A model generated the notes under the pieces. That model saw nothing but the letters and a program-made list of their open reading frames with translations. It was not told where the DNA came from and made no database searches. Below, piece after piece: positions 1-8,639 of a DNA stretch of 64,000 bases. Position numbers and translations under genes: made by a program. Each line of letters begins with the position of its first letter. Position 1 is the stretch's first letter. Origin of the DNA: Bacillota bacterium (lineage in GTDB: Bacteria > Bacillota > Clostridia > Christensenellales > Aristaeellaceae); assembly GCA_023416585.1 (NCBI GenBank), contig JAEZHM010000023.1:36036-100035 (forward strand), read 5' to 3'.

Positions 1-47
1 TTACTGTAGAAATAGTATACAAACTTCTTGTTTTCAACGCCAGCCAT
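1..47 (-). CDS. Possible 5' end of a leftward gene cut by the window edge
   Basis: Downstream of the leftward promoter at 150-178, an ATG (complement of 45-47) opens a frame that stays open to the edge. It encodes only about 15 residues beginning MAGVENKKFVYYFY. No clear Shine-Dalgarno site precedes it. A second open frame starts at an ATG near position 106 (MKRLNAKHAKG) and also runs off the edge. The KKFVYYF pattern recalls the N-terminus of pyruvate phosphate dikinase, but this is far too little to identify the gene. Confidence 0.25.
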   Translation of the reverse strand, partial: MAGVENKKFVYYFYS

Positions 48-149
48 AAAGGGTAATAAAAGCTGATACGCAGCGTTCCTTTCGCGTGCTTTGCATTCAA
101 GCGTTTCATATTATGCACTTGTTGATTTACTGATGAAACGTTTGTGCAC

Positions 150-178
150 AGTATAGTTCATGATCCGTATTGTGTCAA
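150..178 (-). promoter_or_regulatory. Sigma-A type promoter reading leftward
   Basis: On the minus strand there is a perfect -35 TTGACA (complement of 173-178), a 17-base spacer and a -10 TATACT (complement of 150-155). It must drive a gene lying mainly left of the window, with a leader of 100 bases or more. It diverges from the transporter operon that starts at 542. Confidence 0.6.
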
Positions 179-399
179 GCAGACATCAAGCATCCCGTTG
201 CGACGGTATTATGTTTGGCTGCAGCCGGCGTATTCGTTGTTCACGTCTTTTGAAAACACGTCCCATTGAACGCGCGGCATTTTATGCCGCTCTGAGCATA
301 GATGAAAGGAAGCTCTTGCAACTGACTGAAACGAAAATGAAACAGAAAAAGCATACGTGTCAAAAAGGGTGCACTTTCTGAAATTGATTATAAGACATA

Positions 400-429
400 T
401 TGATGACGGTGGCGGTAAAAACATATAAA
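400..429 (+). promoter_or_regulatory. Candidate promoter of the peptide ABC transporter operon
   Basis: TTGATG at 400-405 and TATAAA at 424-429 are 18 bases apart, about 110 bases before the binding-protein start at 542. Between this and the leftward promoter at 150-178 I see no gene and no other signal. The match is moderate only. Confidence 0.35.
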
Positions 430-541
430 TGGCATATATAACACATTGAAAGGCGTATCCAGCCAACGTATAATGAAGCCAGAAGCTGCGCTTTATGCGG
501 CAAACAACCAAATATACTCTGGGGAAAGGAAGCGTACTGTC

Positions 542-2083
542 ATGAAAAGAATCCTGGCACTGTTCCTGACGATCCTCATGCTGCTCTCCATCACCGGGAC
601 GGCAGCTTTGGCGGAAGAGGTCACCTTTGAATTCGCGGCTCCCTTTAAAATCACCCAATGGGACCCTCAGAATGAGAACAAGACAATGGCCTACTCCCTG
701 TCCAAGCTGACCTACAATACCCTGGCCACGCTGACGGCCGAATTCAAAATCGAGCCGGAACTGGCTACGGAATGGAAAAGCTCCGAAGACGGCCTGACCT
801 GGACCTTCAAGCTTCGTGAGGGCGTGAAGTTCCACAACGGCGAGGATTTCAACGCCGACAGCGTCGCGGCCACCATGCAGCGCATGATCGATAACCCCAC
901 CTTGGTGCAGGCCGCCTTCTGGTCGGTGCTCAAGGGTGTGGAAAAGGTTTCTGAGTATGAAGTAAAGCTGATCCTGACCCAGCCTTGGGGCGCCATCATC
1001 ACCCAATTGTGCGACACGCCCATGCTGCCTGCCAAGGCGCTTAAGGAAAAGGGCGATGCGCTGTTCGTGTTCGATGATAACAATAAGCCCATCGGAACCG
1101 GTCCCTGGAAGTGCGACAAGTGGCTCGCCGGCAGCGGTGACGCCGAATTCGTACGCAATGACGAGTATTGGGGCTGGGGCGATAAAAAGTCCAATATTGA
1201 CCGCATCATCTACCGCGCCGTCATTGAGGATACCTCCCGCGTCAACGGCATCCTGGCGGGCGACCTGGATATGATAGACAGCGTGCCTGTTGAGCAGGTG
1301 AAAATGCTCAGCGAAGCCGGCGGCATCACTGTTCAGGACATCCTGGGCACCAACATCGTGCATCTTGGCTTCCGCACCAAGCCCTTGACGGATGAGTACC
1401 GGGTATTCGGTGATGTGAATGCCCGCAAGGCCGTGCAGCACGCGCTGGACCGCCAGGGCATTGTGGAATTCATCGCCGGCGGCGGAAAGCCTGCCAGCTG
1501 GCCCTGCCCCGATACCGTGCTGGGCTATGACGCGGAAAAGGCTGCCGTGCCCGAGTACAGCGTGGAACTGGCCAAGGAATACCTGGCCAAGACCGATTAC
1601 AAGGGACAAACCATCCGCTTTATCGTGCCCACCGGCGTGTTCGCCCGCAGCAAGGAAGTTGCCCAGGCCATCGAAGCCAACCTGACCGACGCGGGCTTCA
1701 CGGTGAACATGGAAATCATGGAAAACGCCACCTTCCAAACAGAGCGCGCCTCCGGAAACTATGATCTGTACCTGCAGCGCTATCCCTTCCCGGCTGGCGA
1801 TCCCGACAGCGTAGTGACCCAGCGCTGGCTCAATGACGCCCACAAATCGGGCTATGTGAATGAAGAGCTCAACGCCAAGATCCTGGCCGCCAAGGGCGAG
1901 TCCGATCCTGCCAAGCGTGAGCAGCTGCTTAAGGAAATGTTTGCGATTCAATGGGATGTGCTTGCGCCCCACATGGCCGTTTACCAACAGGTGACCACCG
2001 TGGCTTACAAGTCCACCGTCACCGGCCTGAAGGTCCGCCCGGACAACGTGTTCGACTATTCCCTGATTTCTTACGCCAACTGA
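542..2083 (+). CDS. ABC transporter substrate-binding protein, SBP_bac_5 (DppA/OppA) family
   Basis: Extracellular solute receptor of a peptide/nickel/opine-type ABC transporter, 513 residues. ATG at 542 is chosen because it directly precedes a signal peptide (MKRILALFLTILMLL) ending near ALA-EE at residue 24; an upstream ATG in frame would add 32 unlikely residues. The family signature FKLREGVKFHNGEDF is present, followed by the usual two-lobe sequence. The signal peptide has no lipobox cysteine, which is unusual for a monoderm binding protein that should be membrane anchored. It is the first gene of a five-component transporter operon with matching permeases and ATPases. The substrate cannot be read from sequence; the aldolase at the end of the operon suggests an organic acid, amino acid or amino sugar derivative rather than ordinary peptides. 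Confidence 0.9.
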   Translation: MKRILALFLTILMLLSITGTAALAEEVTFEFAAPFKITQWDPQNENKTMAYSLSKLTYNTLATLTAEFKIEPELATEWKSSEDGLTWTFKLREGVKFHNGEDFNADSVAATMQRMIDNPTLVQAAFWSVLKGVEKVSEYEVKLILTQPWGAIITQLCDTPMLPAKALKEKGDALFVFDDNNKPIGTGPWKCDKWLAGSGDAEFVRNDEYWGWGDKKSNIDRIIYRAVIEDTSRVNGILAGDLDMIDSVPVEQVKMLSEAGGITVQDILGTNIVHLGFRTKPLTDEYRVFGDVNARKAVQHALDRQGIVEFIAGGGKPASWPCPDTVLGYDAEKAAVPEYSVELAKEYLAKTDYKGQTIRFIVPTGVFARSKEVAQAIEANLTDAGFTVNMEIMENATFQTERASGNYDLYLQRYPFPAGDPDSVVTQRWLNDAHKSGYVNEELNAKILAAKGESDPAKREQLLKEMFAIQWDVLAPHMAVYQQVTTVAYKSTVTGLKVRPDNVFDYSLISYAN

Positions 2084-2115
2084 GCCTTTAAAAAGGCTCC
2101 GGACGAATGCAGAGG

Positions 2116-2144
2116 GAGGGCGTGTGGATTGTCTGCACGCCCTC
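2116..2144 (+). promoter_or_regulatory. Intercistronic hairpin between binding protein and permease genes
   Basis: A 9-bp perfect stem (GAGGGCGTG at 2116-2124 with CACGCCCTC at 2136-2144) follows a smaller 7-bp hairpin at 2082-2099 that contains the stop codon. Neither has a U-run. Such structures after binding-protein genes commonly protect the upstream message or partly terminate, so that the receptor is made in excess over the permeases. That role here is inference. Confidence 0.5.
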
Positions 2145-2177
2145 TTATGGAATCGCCAATAAGGAGGGATCCTTCCC

Positions 2178-3098
2178 TTGTTGAAGTTTATCATGAAACG
2201 GCTGGGATACACCGTTATTGTGCTCCTGGGTGTGTCTGTCCTGACCTTTCTTTTGCTGAAGCTTACGCCAGGCTCACCGGCGCGCCTTTTGCTGGCGGAT
2301 ACCGCCACGGAAGCGGAGATTGCGGCCAAAGAGCATGAGATGGGGCTGGACCTTCCTCTTTATCAGCAGTATTTCCAATATATCACGGGGGTTATTAAGG
2401 GGGATCTGGGAACTTCCTATTTCTTCAAAATCCCCAATGCAAAGCTGATCTTTTCCTGCCTTCCCGCCACGGGATACCTGACCGCAGTGGCCATGATCAT
2501 ATCCCTGGTGATCGCATTGCCCCTGGGTGTGGTAGCCGGCCGGAAGCGCGGGTCCATGACCGATTTGTTCGCCATGCTCTTTGCCATGCTTGGACAGTCG
2601 GTTTCTGGCGTGGTGCTGGGCCTGATTTTTATGCTGGTGTTCGCCGTCAACTTAAAGTGGCTTCCCGCCATGGGCTATGGCGGACTGGCCTATGTCATCA
2701 TGCCCGCCACATCCCTGGCCATGCAGATGGCGGCGCTGGTGACCCGCATGCTGCGTTCGGGCATGGTGGATGTTCTCCAGGAGGACTACATTACCGCTAC
2801 CTATGCCAAAGGCATCAGCGAATGGGAGATTGTTACCAAATACGCGCTGCGCAACGCCATCCTTCCGGTCATCACCATTATCGGCCTGCAGGTGGGCACG
2901 TTCCTGGGCGGCGCCATCGTTACCGAACAGATTTTTACCTGGCCGGGCATTGGAACGCTTACCGTACAGGCCATCGGCAACCGCGACCTGTCGCTGGTTC
3001 AGTCCATTCTGCTGGTGATTTCCGCCTGCTTCGTGCTGGTCAACCTGCTGGTTGATATCATCTACACCATCGTCGATCCCCGGATGAGCTTCAATTAG
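2178..3098 (+). CDS. ABC transporter permease, DppB/OppB family
   Basis: Inner membrane permease subunit of the transporter, 306 residues and about six membrane segments. The first segment begins MLKFIMKRLGYTVIVLLGVS, a typical DppB start. The binding-protein-dependent transport motif lies around EDYITATYAKGISEWEIVTK, which contacts the ATPases. TTG at 2178 is chosen because AAGGAGGG at 2161-2168 is well spaced from it; the internal ATG at 2193 is the alternative. It pairs with the DppC-type permease directly downstream. Confidence 0.92.
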   Translation: MLKFIMKRLGYTVIVLLGVSVLTFLLLKLTPGSPARLLLADTATEAEIAAKEHEMGLDLPLYQQYFQYITGVIKGDLGTSYFFKIPNAKLIFSCLPATGYLTAVAMIISLVIALPLGVVAGRKRGSMTDLFAMLFAMLGQSVSGVVLGLIFMLVFAVNLKWLPAMGYGGLAYVIMPATSLAMQMAALVTRMLRSGMVDVLQEDYITATYAKGISEWEIVTKYALRNAILPVITIIGLQVGTFLGGAIVTEQIFTWPGIGTLTVQAIGNRDLSLVQSILLVISACFVLVNLLVDIIYTIVDPRMSFN

Positions 3099-3110
3099 GG
3101 AGGGATGTCT

Positions 3111-3956
3111 ATGAGCAAGCATGAACTATGGCGGCGTATGAAGCGCAGCAAGTTTTTTGTCATCGGTTCCATTCTTGTCATCATGATCATTATTCTTTCA
3201 GTTTTGGCTTATGTCATTGCTCCCTTTGACCCGCTGAAGCAGACGCTGCGCAATAGGCTCAAGGCGCCTACCGGCGAATGGAGCAACAACATATTCGGCG
3301 CCGATGCCCTGGGGCGCGATATTTTATCCCGCCTTTTGATCGGCAGTCAGGTCTCTTTGAAAATCTCCTTTACGGTGGTGATTCTCACCGCCATCATCGG
3401 CACCATCATGGGCATCATTGCCGGGTATTTCGGCGGCTGGGTGGATACGGTGATCATGCGCTTCAGCGACATACAGGTTTCCATTCCACCCATGGTGCTG
3501 GCCATCGCCGTCATGGCGGTGCTGGGCAACAGCACATTCAACCTGATCGCTGTGCTGGTGTTTACAAGATGGGTGCAATACGCCCGGGTGGTACGCGGCA
3601 ACGTGATGATGATACGCAATATGGATTACATTCACGCTTCCACCGTATTGGGCGCTTCCAAACCACGCATTATGTTCACCCAAATCCTGCCCAATGTGCT
3701 GACCCCGCTGATCATTGTCATGAGCCAGGAATTCGGCCGCACCATCATGACCGAGAGTTCCCTGAGCTTTCTGGGCCTTGGCGTGCCGCCGCCCGCACCA
3801 TCCTGGGGCGTGATGATCGCCGAGGGCCGGGAATACCTCTCCACCGCGCCATGGGTTGTTATGGTGCCCGCCATCGCGCTGATGATCGCCGTGCTTGCTT
3901 TCAACTTCCTGGGCGATGGCGTGCGCGATGTGCTGGATCCCAGGAACAAGAATTAG
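3111..3956 (+). CDS. ABC transporter permease, DppC/OppC family
   Basis: Second permease subunit, about 281 residues. It has the DppC-type N-terminal extension with one membrane segment (FFVIGSILVIMIIILSVLAY), then the GADALGRDILSRLL motif typical of this family and a coupling loop near MDYIHASTVLGASKPRI. The ATG at 3111 is preferred over the one at 3105 because the GGGAGGG Shine-Dalgarno site ends at 3104, leaving no spacing for 3105. It starts 13 bases after the preceding gene, so the two are co-transcribed. Confidence 0.92.
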   Translation: MSKHELWRRMKRSKFFVIGSILVIMIIILSVLAYVIAPFDPLKQTLRNRLKAPTGEWSNNIFGADALGRDILSRLLIGSQVSLKISFTVVILTAIIGTIMGIIAGYFGGWVDTVIMRFSDIQVSIPPMVLAIAVMAVLGNSTFNLIAVLVFTRWVQYARVVRGNVMMIRNMDYIHASTVLGASKPRIMFTQILPNVLTPLIIVMSQEFGRTIMTESSLSFLGLGVPPPAPSWGVMIAEGREYLSTAPWVVMVPAIALMIAVLAFNFLGDGVRDVLDPRNKN

Positions 3957-3985
3957 CGCTGCGGCGATGAAGGGGGGAACTCAAC

Positions 3986-4942
3986 TTGGAACCGTTGCTT
4001 ACCATTAAAGACCTTCGGGTGAAATATGAAACAGGCCGCGCAGTCGCGTATGCCCTCAACGGCGTCAACCTGTCCATAAACCAGGGCGAGGCGCTGGGGC
4101 TGGTGGGCGAAAGCGGAGCCGGCAAAACAACCACCGCGCTGGCGACGCTGAACCTGATACCCAAGCCCGCCGGAAAAATCACCAGCGGAGAAATATTGTT
4201 TGAAGGCAAAAATGTGCTGTCTATGAACAGCAAGGAACTGATGGCGCTTCGGGGCAACAAGATTGCCATGATCTTTCAGAACCCGTTGACTTCCCTGAAC
4301 CCCGTGTTCAGCGTTGGGGAACAGATCGGTATGGTGCTGCGCAAGCATAAAAACCTATCCGCGCAGGAGGCCGTCCGGGAGGCGGGAAGGCTGTTGGAAG
4401 TGGTGGGTATCCCAGGGCAGCGGGTCAATGATTTTCCCCACCAGTTTTCCGGCGGTATGCGCCAGCGGGTGGGCATTGCGGCCGCCTTGGCCTGTAATCC
4501 TGCCCTGCTGATTGCGGACGAGCCTACCACGGCACTGGATGTAACCATTCAGGCGCAGATTCTGGAGCTTATCAAGGAACTGCTCACCAAATACTCCAGC
4601 TCCCTGCTGATGATTACCCACAACCTGGGCATCATCGCGGAGATCTGCCAGAAGGTGGCTGTGATGTACGCCGGCCGGATTGTGGAATTCGGTACTGTGG
4701 ATGAGGTTTTTCTGCACCCCATGCACAGCTATACCAACGGGCTGTTCAATTCCATACCCAAACTGGAAGGCCCCAGGGAGCGCCTGGTATCCATTCCCGG
4801 CACAGTCGCCAATCCCGAGCATCTTCCGCCGGGCTGTCCCTTCCATGAGCGCTGCTCAAATTGCGGGGAACGCTGCCGGACAGAGCTGCCTCCCATGATC
4901 AAGGTCAACGACAACCATTACGTGGCGTGCCACTGCGCGTAA
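3986..4942 (+). CDS. Peptide/nickel ABC transporter ATP-binding protein, DppD/OppD family
   Basis: Cytoplasmic ATPase, 318 residues. Walker A is GESGAGKTT, the signature is SGGMRQRV, and Walker B is ALLIADEPTTALD. The C-terminal oligo/dipeptide extension carries the cysteine cluster CPFHERCSNCGERC that is usual in this family. A TTG start at 3986 follows the purine-rich AGGGGGGAA at 3971-3979. It forms a heterodimer with the next gene product to energise the two permeases. Confidence 0.92.
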   Translation: MEPLLTIKDLRVKYETGRAVAYALNGVNLSINQGEALGLVGESGAGKTTTALATLNLIPKPAGKITSGEILFEGKNVLSMNSKELMALRGNKIAMIFQNPLTSLNPVFSVGEQIGMVLRKHKNLSAQEAVREAGRLLEVVGIPGQRVNDFPHQFSGGMRQRVGIAAALACNPALLIADEPTTALDVTIQAQILELIKELLTKYSSSLLMITHNLGIIAEICQKVAVMYAGRIVEFGTVDEVFLHPMHSYTNGLFNSIPKLEGPRERLVSIPGTVANPEHLPPGCPFHERCSNCGERCRTELPPMIKVNDNHYVACHCA

Positions 4943-4955
4943 GGAGGGCGGTAAT

Positions 4956-5954
4956 ATGATGAAGGAAACAAGACAGCCCTTGGTTCGCGTCAAAAACCTC
5001 AAAAAGTACTTTACAACCAAAAGCGGCGCGCAATTGCACGCGGTAGACGACATCAGCTTTGATATTTATCCCGGCGAAACGCTGGGGCTGGTGGGTGAGT
5101 CCGGCTGCGGCAAGAGCACCGTGGGCAATGTACTGATGCGGCTGCAAAAGCAAACCGGCGGCGAAATGCTCTTTGAGGGAAAAAGCGTATTTGGGGCCGC
5201 GGGGCATGAGCGCCTGGAAATGTGCAAAAAGATGCAGATCATTTTCCAGGACCCCTATTCCTCCCTGAATCCCCGCAAAACCGTCCGCTCCATCCTGATG
5301 GAAGCATATAAGGTTCACCGCACGGGCAGCCGCCAGCAGATGGAAAAAATGCTGCATGATCTGTGCGCTGACGCCGGCATCACCCAAGACCTGCTGAACA
5401 AATACCCCCATGAATTGGACGGCGGAAAGCGTCAAATCGTGGGCATCGCCAGGGCGTTGTCCCTTTCGCCCAAGTTTGTGGTCTGTGATGAGCCGGTTTC
5501 CTCGCTGGATGTTTCCATTCAGGCCACCATCATCAATCTGCTGGTGGATCTGCAGAAAAAGCGGGATCTGAGCTTTCTGTTCATCTCCCACGATTTGAGC
5601 GTGGTCCGGCATATTTCCAACCGCATCGCGGTAATGTACCTGGGCCAGATTATCGAGATTGCCCAAACGGATGAAATATTCGGCAATGCCCTGCATCCCT
5701 ACACCATTGCGCTCTTGTCAGCCGTGCCCAAGGTGCGCATCGGCCAAAAGATCCACCGCATCGTGCTCAAAGGTGACGTGCCCAGCCCCATAAACCCGGG
5801 CAAGGGCTGCCGTTTTGCACCGCGCTGCTGGATGGCGCAGGATATTTGCGCGGAACAGGCGCCAGAGCTTCGGGAAACCGAACCCGGCCATAAGGTGGCA
5901 TGCCATTTCTGCCACGAAAGCCGGGAAAAGGCCGAAGCTATCCAGCGCACATGA
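4956..5954 (+). CDS. Peptide/nickel ABC transporter ATP-binding protein, DppF/OppF family
   Basis: Second ATPase of the transporter, 332 residues. Walker A is GESGCGKST and Walker B is [12 protein letters not shown]. The ABC signature reads LDGGKRQ instead of the usual LSGGQRQ. This substitution also occurs in some AppF-like members, so it need not mean loss of activity. The C-terminus has the oligopeptide-transporter domain with [27 protein letters not shown] lies just before the ATG pair at 4956/4959. Both ATPases are present, so the transporter appears complete. Confidence 0.92.
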   Translation: MMKETRQPLVRVKNLKKYFTTKSGAQLHAVDDISFDIYPGETLGLVGESGCGKSTVGNVLMRLQKQTGGEMLFEGKSVFGAAGHERLEMCKKMQIIFQDPYSSLNPRKTVRSILMEAYKVHRTGSRQQMEKMLHDLCADAGITQDLLNKYPHELDGGKRQIVGIARALSLSPKFVVCDEPVSSLDVSIQATIINLLVDLQKKRDLSFLFISHDLSVVRHISNRIAVMYLGQIIEIAQTDEIFGNALHPYTIALLSAVPKVRIGQKIHRIVLKGDVPSPINPGKGCRFAPRCWMAQDICAEQAPELRETEPGHKVACHFCHESREKAEAIQRT

Positions 5955-5994
5955 CGCACGTTGCTTATGGCTGCGGCGGTAAGGAGAGTAAAGT

Positions 5995-6885
5995 ATGATA
6001 TTCATGCCTGAAGGTATTATCATCCCGGTGGTCACCCCCCTTACGCCACAGGGGGAGTTCAACGAACCGGCATACAGGCGGCTTATTGAGTATTTTTGCG
6101 AAAACGGCGTGCATGGCATTTTTCCCTTCGGAACCACCGGCGAGTTTTATGCATTCGACAATGGCATGTACCGGGAAATTCTGCAAGTCACCAAGAATGC
6201 GGTCGCCGGCCGTATGCACATCTATGCCGGCGCCAACCATATCACTCCCCAAGGCGTGATTGAGCTGGCCGGAATCGCCCGGGAAACAGGCGCTGATGCC
6301 TTGAGCGTATTGACGCCCATGTTTATCTCCCAAACACAAAACGAGCTGTATGCCTACTATCGCACCATTGCCGATGCCACGGACCTGCCTATCATCATAT
6401 ACAACAATAAGCCAAAGACAAACATTACCGTCTCACCGGAAACGGTGTCACGTCTGTCCAAAATTAGCAATATCGTAGCGGTCAAGGACTCTACAGGCGA
6501 TATGACCAACACGGAGGAATACCTTCGCCTGACACGGGATAACCCCTTTTTCCGTGTGCTCATGGGGCGGGATACACTGATTTACGCGGCGCTGTGCTAT
6601 GGCGCTGCCGGCGCAATAGCCTCCTGCGCCAATGTGGCCCCCCGTATCGCGGTGGATATTTATGAAAAGCACCGGGCAGGCGACAATGCCGGCGCTCTGG
6701 AAGCGCAGTTCCGGCTGGCCGCCCTGCGCATCGCTACCAACATCGGTACTTTCCCCGTAGTTCTGAAAGAAGCCCTGCAAATGATCGGGCTGGATTGCGG
6801 CCCCTGCCACGCGCCGATTGAACCGCTGGGCGAAGCGGAGCGGGCAGAGGTCCGCAAAGTGCTCCAGTCTTTAAATCTGCTTTGA
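5995..6885 (+). CDS. Dihydrodipicolinate synthase / N-acetylneuraminate lyase family aldolase
   Basis: Class I aldolase of the DapA/NanA family, 296 residues, the normal length of this TIM-barrel enzyme. The Schiff-base lysine is K164 in VAVKDSTGD, the catalytic tyrosine is Y136 in IIIYNNKPKT, and GTTGEF around residue 46-51 binds the keto-acid carboxylate. The YNNKPKT variant of the tyrosine motif differs from the YNVP(S/G)RT of true DapA, so a catabolic or unknown aldolase is more likely than lysine biosynthesis. It is the last gene of the transporter operon (AAGGAGA before ATG 5995). I infer that it cleaves or processes the imported compound. The exact substrate cannot be assigned. Confidence 0.85.
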   Translation: MIFMPEGIIIPVVTPLTPQGEFNEPAYRRLIEYFCENGVHGIFPFGTTGEFYAFDNGMYREILQVTKNAVAGRMHIYAGANHITPQGVIELAGIARETGADALSVLTPMFISQTQNELYAYYRTIADATDLPIIIYNNKPKTNITVSPETVSRLSKISNIVAVKDSTGDMTNTEEYLRLTRDNPFFRVLMGRDTLIYAALCYGAAGAIASCANVAPRIAVDIYEKHRAGDNAGALEAQFRLAALRIATNIGTFPVVLKEALQMIGLDCGPCHAPIEPLGEAERAEVRKVLQSLNLL

Positions 6886-6933
6886 CGCATTGAGGTAATC
6901 CTTACCCGCTGTAAAGCATGCCGTATCGTTTAA

Positions 6934-6975
6934 GCGGCCTTGGCGTAAGAAGATATATACTTGCGCCAAGGCCGC
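6934..6975 (+). terminator. Strong hairpin after the transporter-aldolase operon
   Basis: A 16-bp stem with one G-U pair (6934-6949 with 6960-6975) and a 10-base AT loop lies about 50 bases after the aldolase stop. No U-run follows, so it may act as a 3' end stabiliser or a factor-assisted terminator. The rest of 6976-7178 shows nothing I can identify. Confidence 0.5.
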
Positions 6976-7178
6976 GCAGTATTTAGCCGAAAATGCCGAC
7001 GCCTATACGGTTGTTCCCCTGAACGCGCAAGTGCAGCTTAGTTCTCCCGGGGGTGAAGGAAGCCATCGCCCTATAACTCGCTTCTCACAAACGTGTTGGG
7101 CCATGAGCTGAGGTCGGGCAGGGAAAAAAGAAACCATGAATGTCTGCAATTCCGCTCCGGGCGTTCCTTGTCCGGCAC

Positions 7179-7207
7179 TTGTAAAATGTGCGTGCTGTGT
7201 GTATAAT
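7179..7207 (+). promoter_or_regulatory. Promoter of the murA operon
   Basis: TTGTAA at 7179-7184, a 17-base spacer and a perfect TATAAT at 7202-7207. Transcription would start near 7214 and give a leader of about 128 bases before the murA ATG at 7342. Confidence 0.65.
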
Positions 7208-7235
7208 GAAGTGTATGCTCTGTGTCACGGACCGT

Positions 7236-7337
7236 GGGATGTATCGGATGTCCTGCAAAAAGGCAGTCGATACATCCCTTGCCCAGTTTGGCTATGGGGA
7301 GCAAGCAACCCAAGGAGGTGACCTGGCTTTAAGCCAG
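7236..7337 (+). promoter_or_regulatory. Structured murA leader with three hairpins
   Basis: Hairpin A pairs GGGATGTATCG (7236-7246) with CGATACATCCC (7268-7278), with an inner CTGC/GCAG stem. Hairpin B pairs CTTGCCCA with TGGG and GCAAG (about 7278-7306). GGAGGTG at 7314-7320 is the ribosome site, but it is 21 bases from the ATG. Hairpin C (CTGGC 7323-7327 with GCCAG 7333-7337, inside the palindrome 7323-7337) sits exactly between them and would reduce the effective spacing to about 6 bases when folded. The pattern suggests translation that depends on folding; no known riboswitch class is recognised. Confidence 0.5.
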
Positions 7338-7341
7338 CGGT

Positions 7342-8607
7342 ATGGCGGACACAGAAAGAATGCTGATTACCGGCGGTACTCCGCTGATGGGGGAAACCAG
7401 GGTAAGCGGCGGGAAAAACACATCGGTGGCGGTGATTCCTGCGATCTTACTCAGCAGCGAACCCTGTACCATCGAGAATCTGCCGGATATCGAGGATGTG
7501 AACGCCTTAATTGCCATCCTCCGTTCCTTGGGTGCCAAGGTCACGTATGAGCCCGGCAAGTTTATGACGGTGGATCCCAGACCTGCGGAGGGGATTCACG
7601 TTTCCTACCAGCACACGCAGCGGCTTCGTGCCAGCTATTACCTGCTGGGAGCGCTCCTGGGCCGCCACCATAAGGCGGAGGTGGCCTATCCCGGCGGATG
7701 CGATCTGGGCAGCCGGCCCATCGATCAGCATTTGAAGGGGCTTAGCGCCCTGGGTGCGGAAATTGAGGAACGGGGCGGCATGGTATACGCCCAGTGCCAG
7801 AAATTAAGCGGCGCCGACGTGTTCTTTGATCTTGTAACGGTGGGCGCGACCATCAATATCATGCTCGCCGCCGTAAAGGCCACCGGCACAACACTCATTT
7901 ACAATGCGGCAAAAGAACCGCATATTGTAGATTTGGCAAACTTTTTAAACAGCATGGGCGCCAACATCAAGGGCGCCGGCACGGATATCATCCGCGTCCG
8001 GGGTGTGGAAAAACTTCACGGATGCACTTATACCGTGATTCCTGATCAGATTGAAACAGGCACGCTGATGATCGCTGCCGCCGCCACACGTGGCGACGTG
8101 GTGATCAGGGGCTGTATTCCCACCCATATGGAAGCTCTTTCCGCAAAACTGATGGAGATGGGCGTACGTGTCACCGATAGTGACGATGCCATCAGGGTGC
8201 GCACCATCAGCCCCCATCGCGCGGTGAATTTCAAAACGCAGGTGTATCCCGGCTTTCCCACAGACCTGCAGCAGCCCATGTCCACGCTGCTCACAACTGC
8301 CCACGGCACCAGCGTCGTGACGGAAACGATCTATGAGCAGCGCTTTAAGCATTTGGATGAAATAAGGCGCATGGGCGCCCGGGTGCGCGTAGTGGACCGT
8401 ACGGCGCTGATCGAGGGAGTCCCTCAGCTGTTTGGCGCGCCGGTAGTTGCCACCGACCTTCGGGCCGGCGCGGCGCTGGTGGTGGCTGGGCTGATGGCAA
8501 AAGGCATTACGGAGATTTACGAACCCGGTCATATTGACCGTGGGTATGAGCATATTGAGCAAAAGCTGTGTGCCCTTGGGGCCGATATCCGCCGGGACAA
8601 GATATAG
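7342..8607 (+). CDS. murA: UDP-N-acetylglucosamine 1-carboxyvinyltransferase
   Basis: Cytoplasmic enzyme that transfers enolpyruvate from PEP to UDP-GlcNAc, the first committed step of peptidoglycan synthesis. Length is 421 residues, as expected. The catalytic cysteine is C120 in YPGGCDLGSRP, so it should be sensitive to fosfomycin. The substrate-contacting lysine and asparagine are K25-N26 in SGGKNTSVAV. Later motifs DQIETGTLMIAAAATRG, FPTDLQQP and HIDRGYEHIEQKL match the family. ATG 7342 is the first possible start because TAA at 7330-7332 closes the frame upstream. The unusual spacing from the Shine-Dalgarno site is described under the leader. Many Clostridia have two murA genes; whether this is MurA or MurZ type cannot be decided here. 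Confidence 0.95.
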   Translation: MADTERMLITGGTPLMGETRVSGGKNTSVAVIPAILLSSEPCTIENLPDIEDVNALIAILRSLGAKVTYEPGKFMTVDPRPAEGIHVSYQHTQRLRASYYLLGALLGRHHKAEVAYPGGCDLGSRPIDQHLKGLSALGAEIEERGGMVYAQCQKLSGADVFFDLVTVGATINIMLAAVKATGTTLIYNAAKEPHIVDLANFLNSMGANIKGAGTDIIRVRGVEKLHGCTYTVIPDQIETGTLMIAAAATRGDVVIRGCIPTHMEALSAKLMEMGVRVTDSDDAIRVRTISPHRAVNFKTQVYPGFPTDLQQPMSTLLTTAHGTSVVTETIYEQRFKHLDEIRRMGARVRVVDRTALIEGVPQLFGAPVVATDLRAGAALVVAGLMAKGITEIYEPGHIDRGYEHIEQKLCALGADIRRDKI

Positions 8608-8639
8608 CGTTCCGGAGGGCTGTAGGGAGGTGACGGCTT

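Noticed and set aside
209..2329. 706-residue open frame on the minus strand
   Set aside because: Antisense to the binding-protein gene, with unnatural composition rich in His, Gly and Gln. The sense gene has a full family match.
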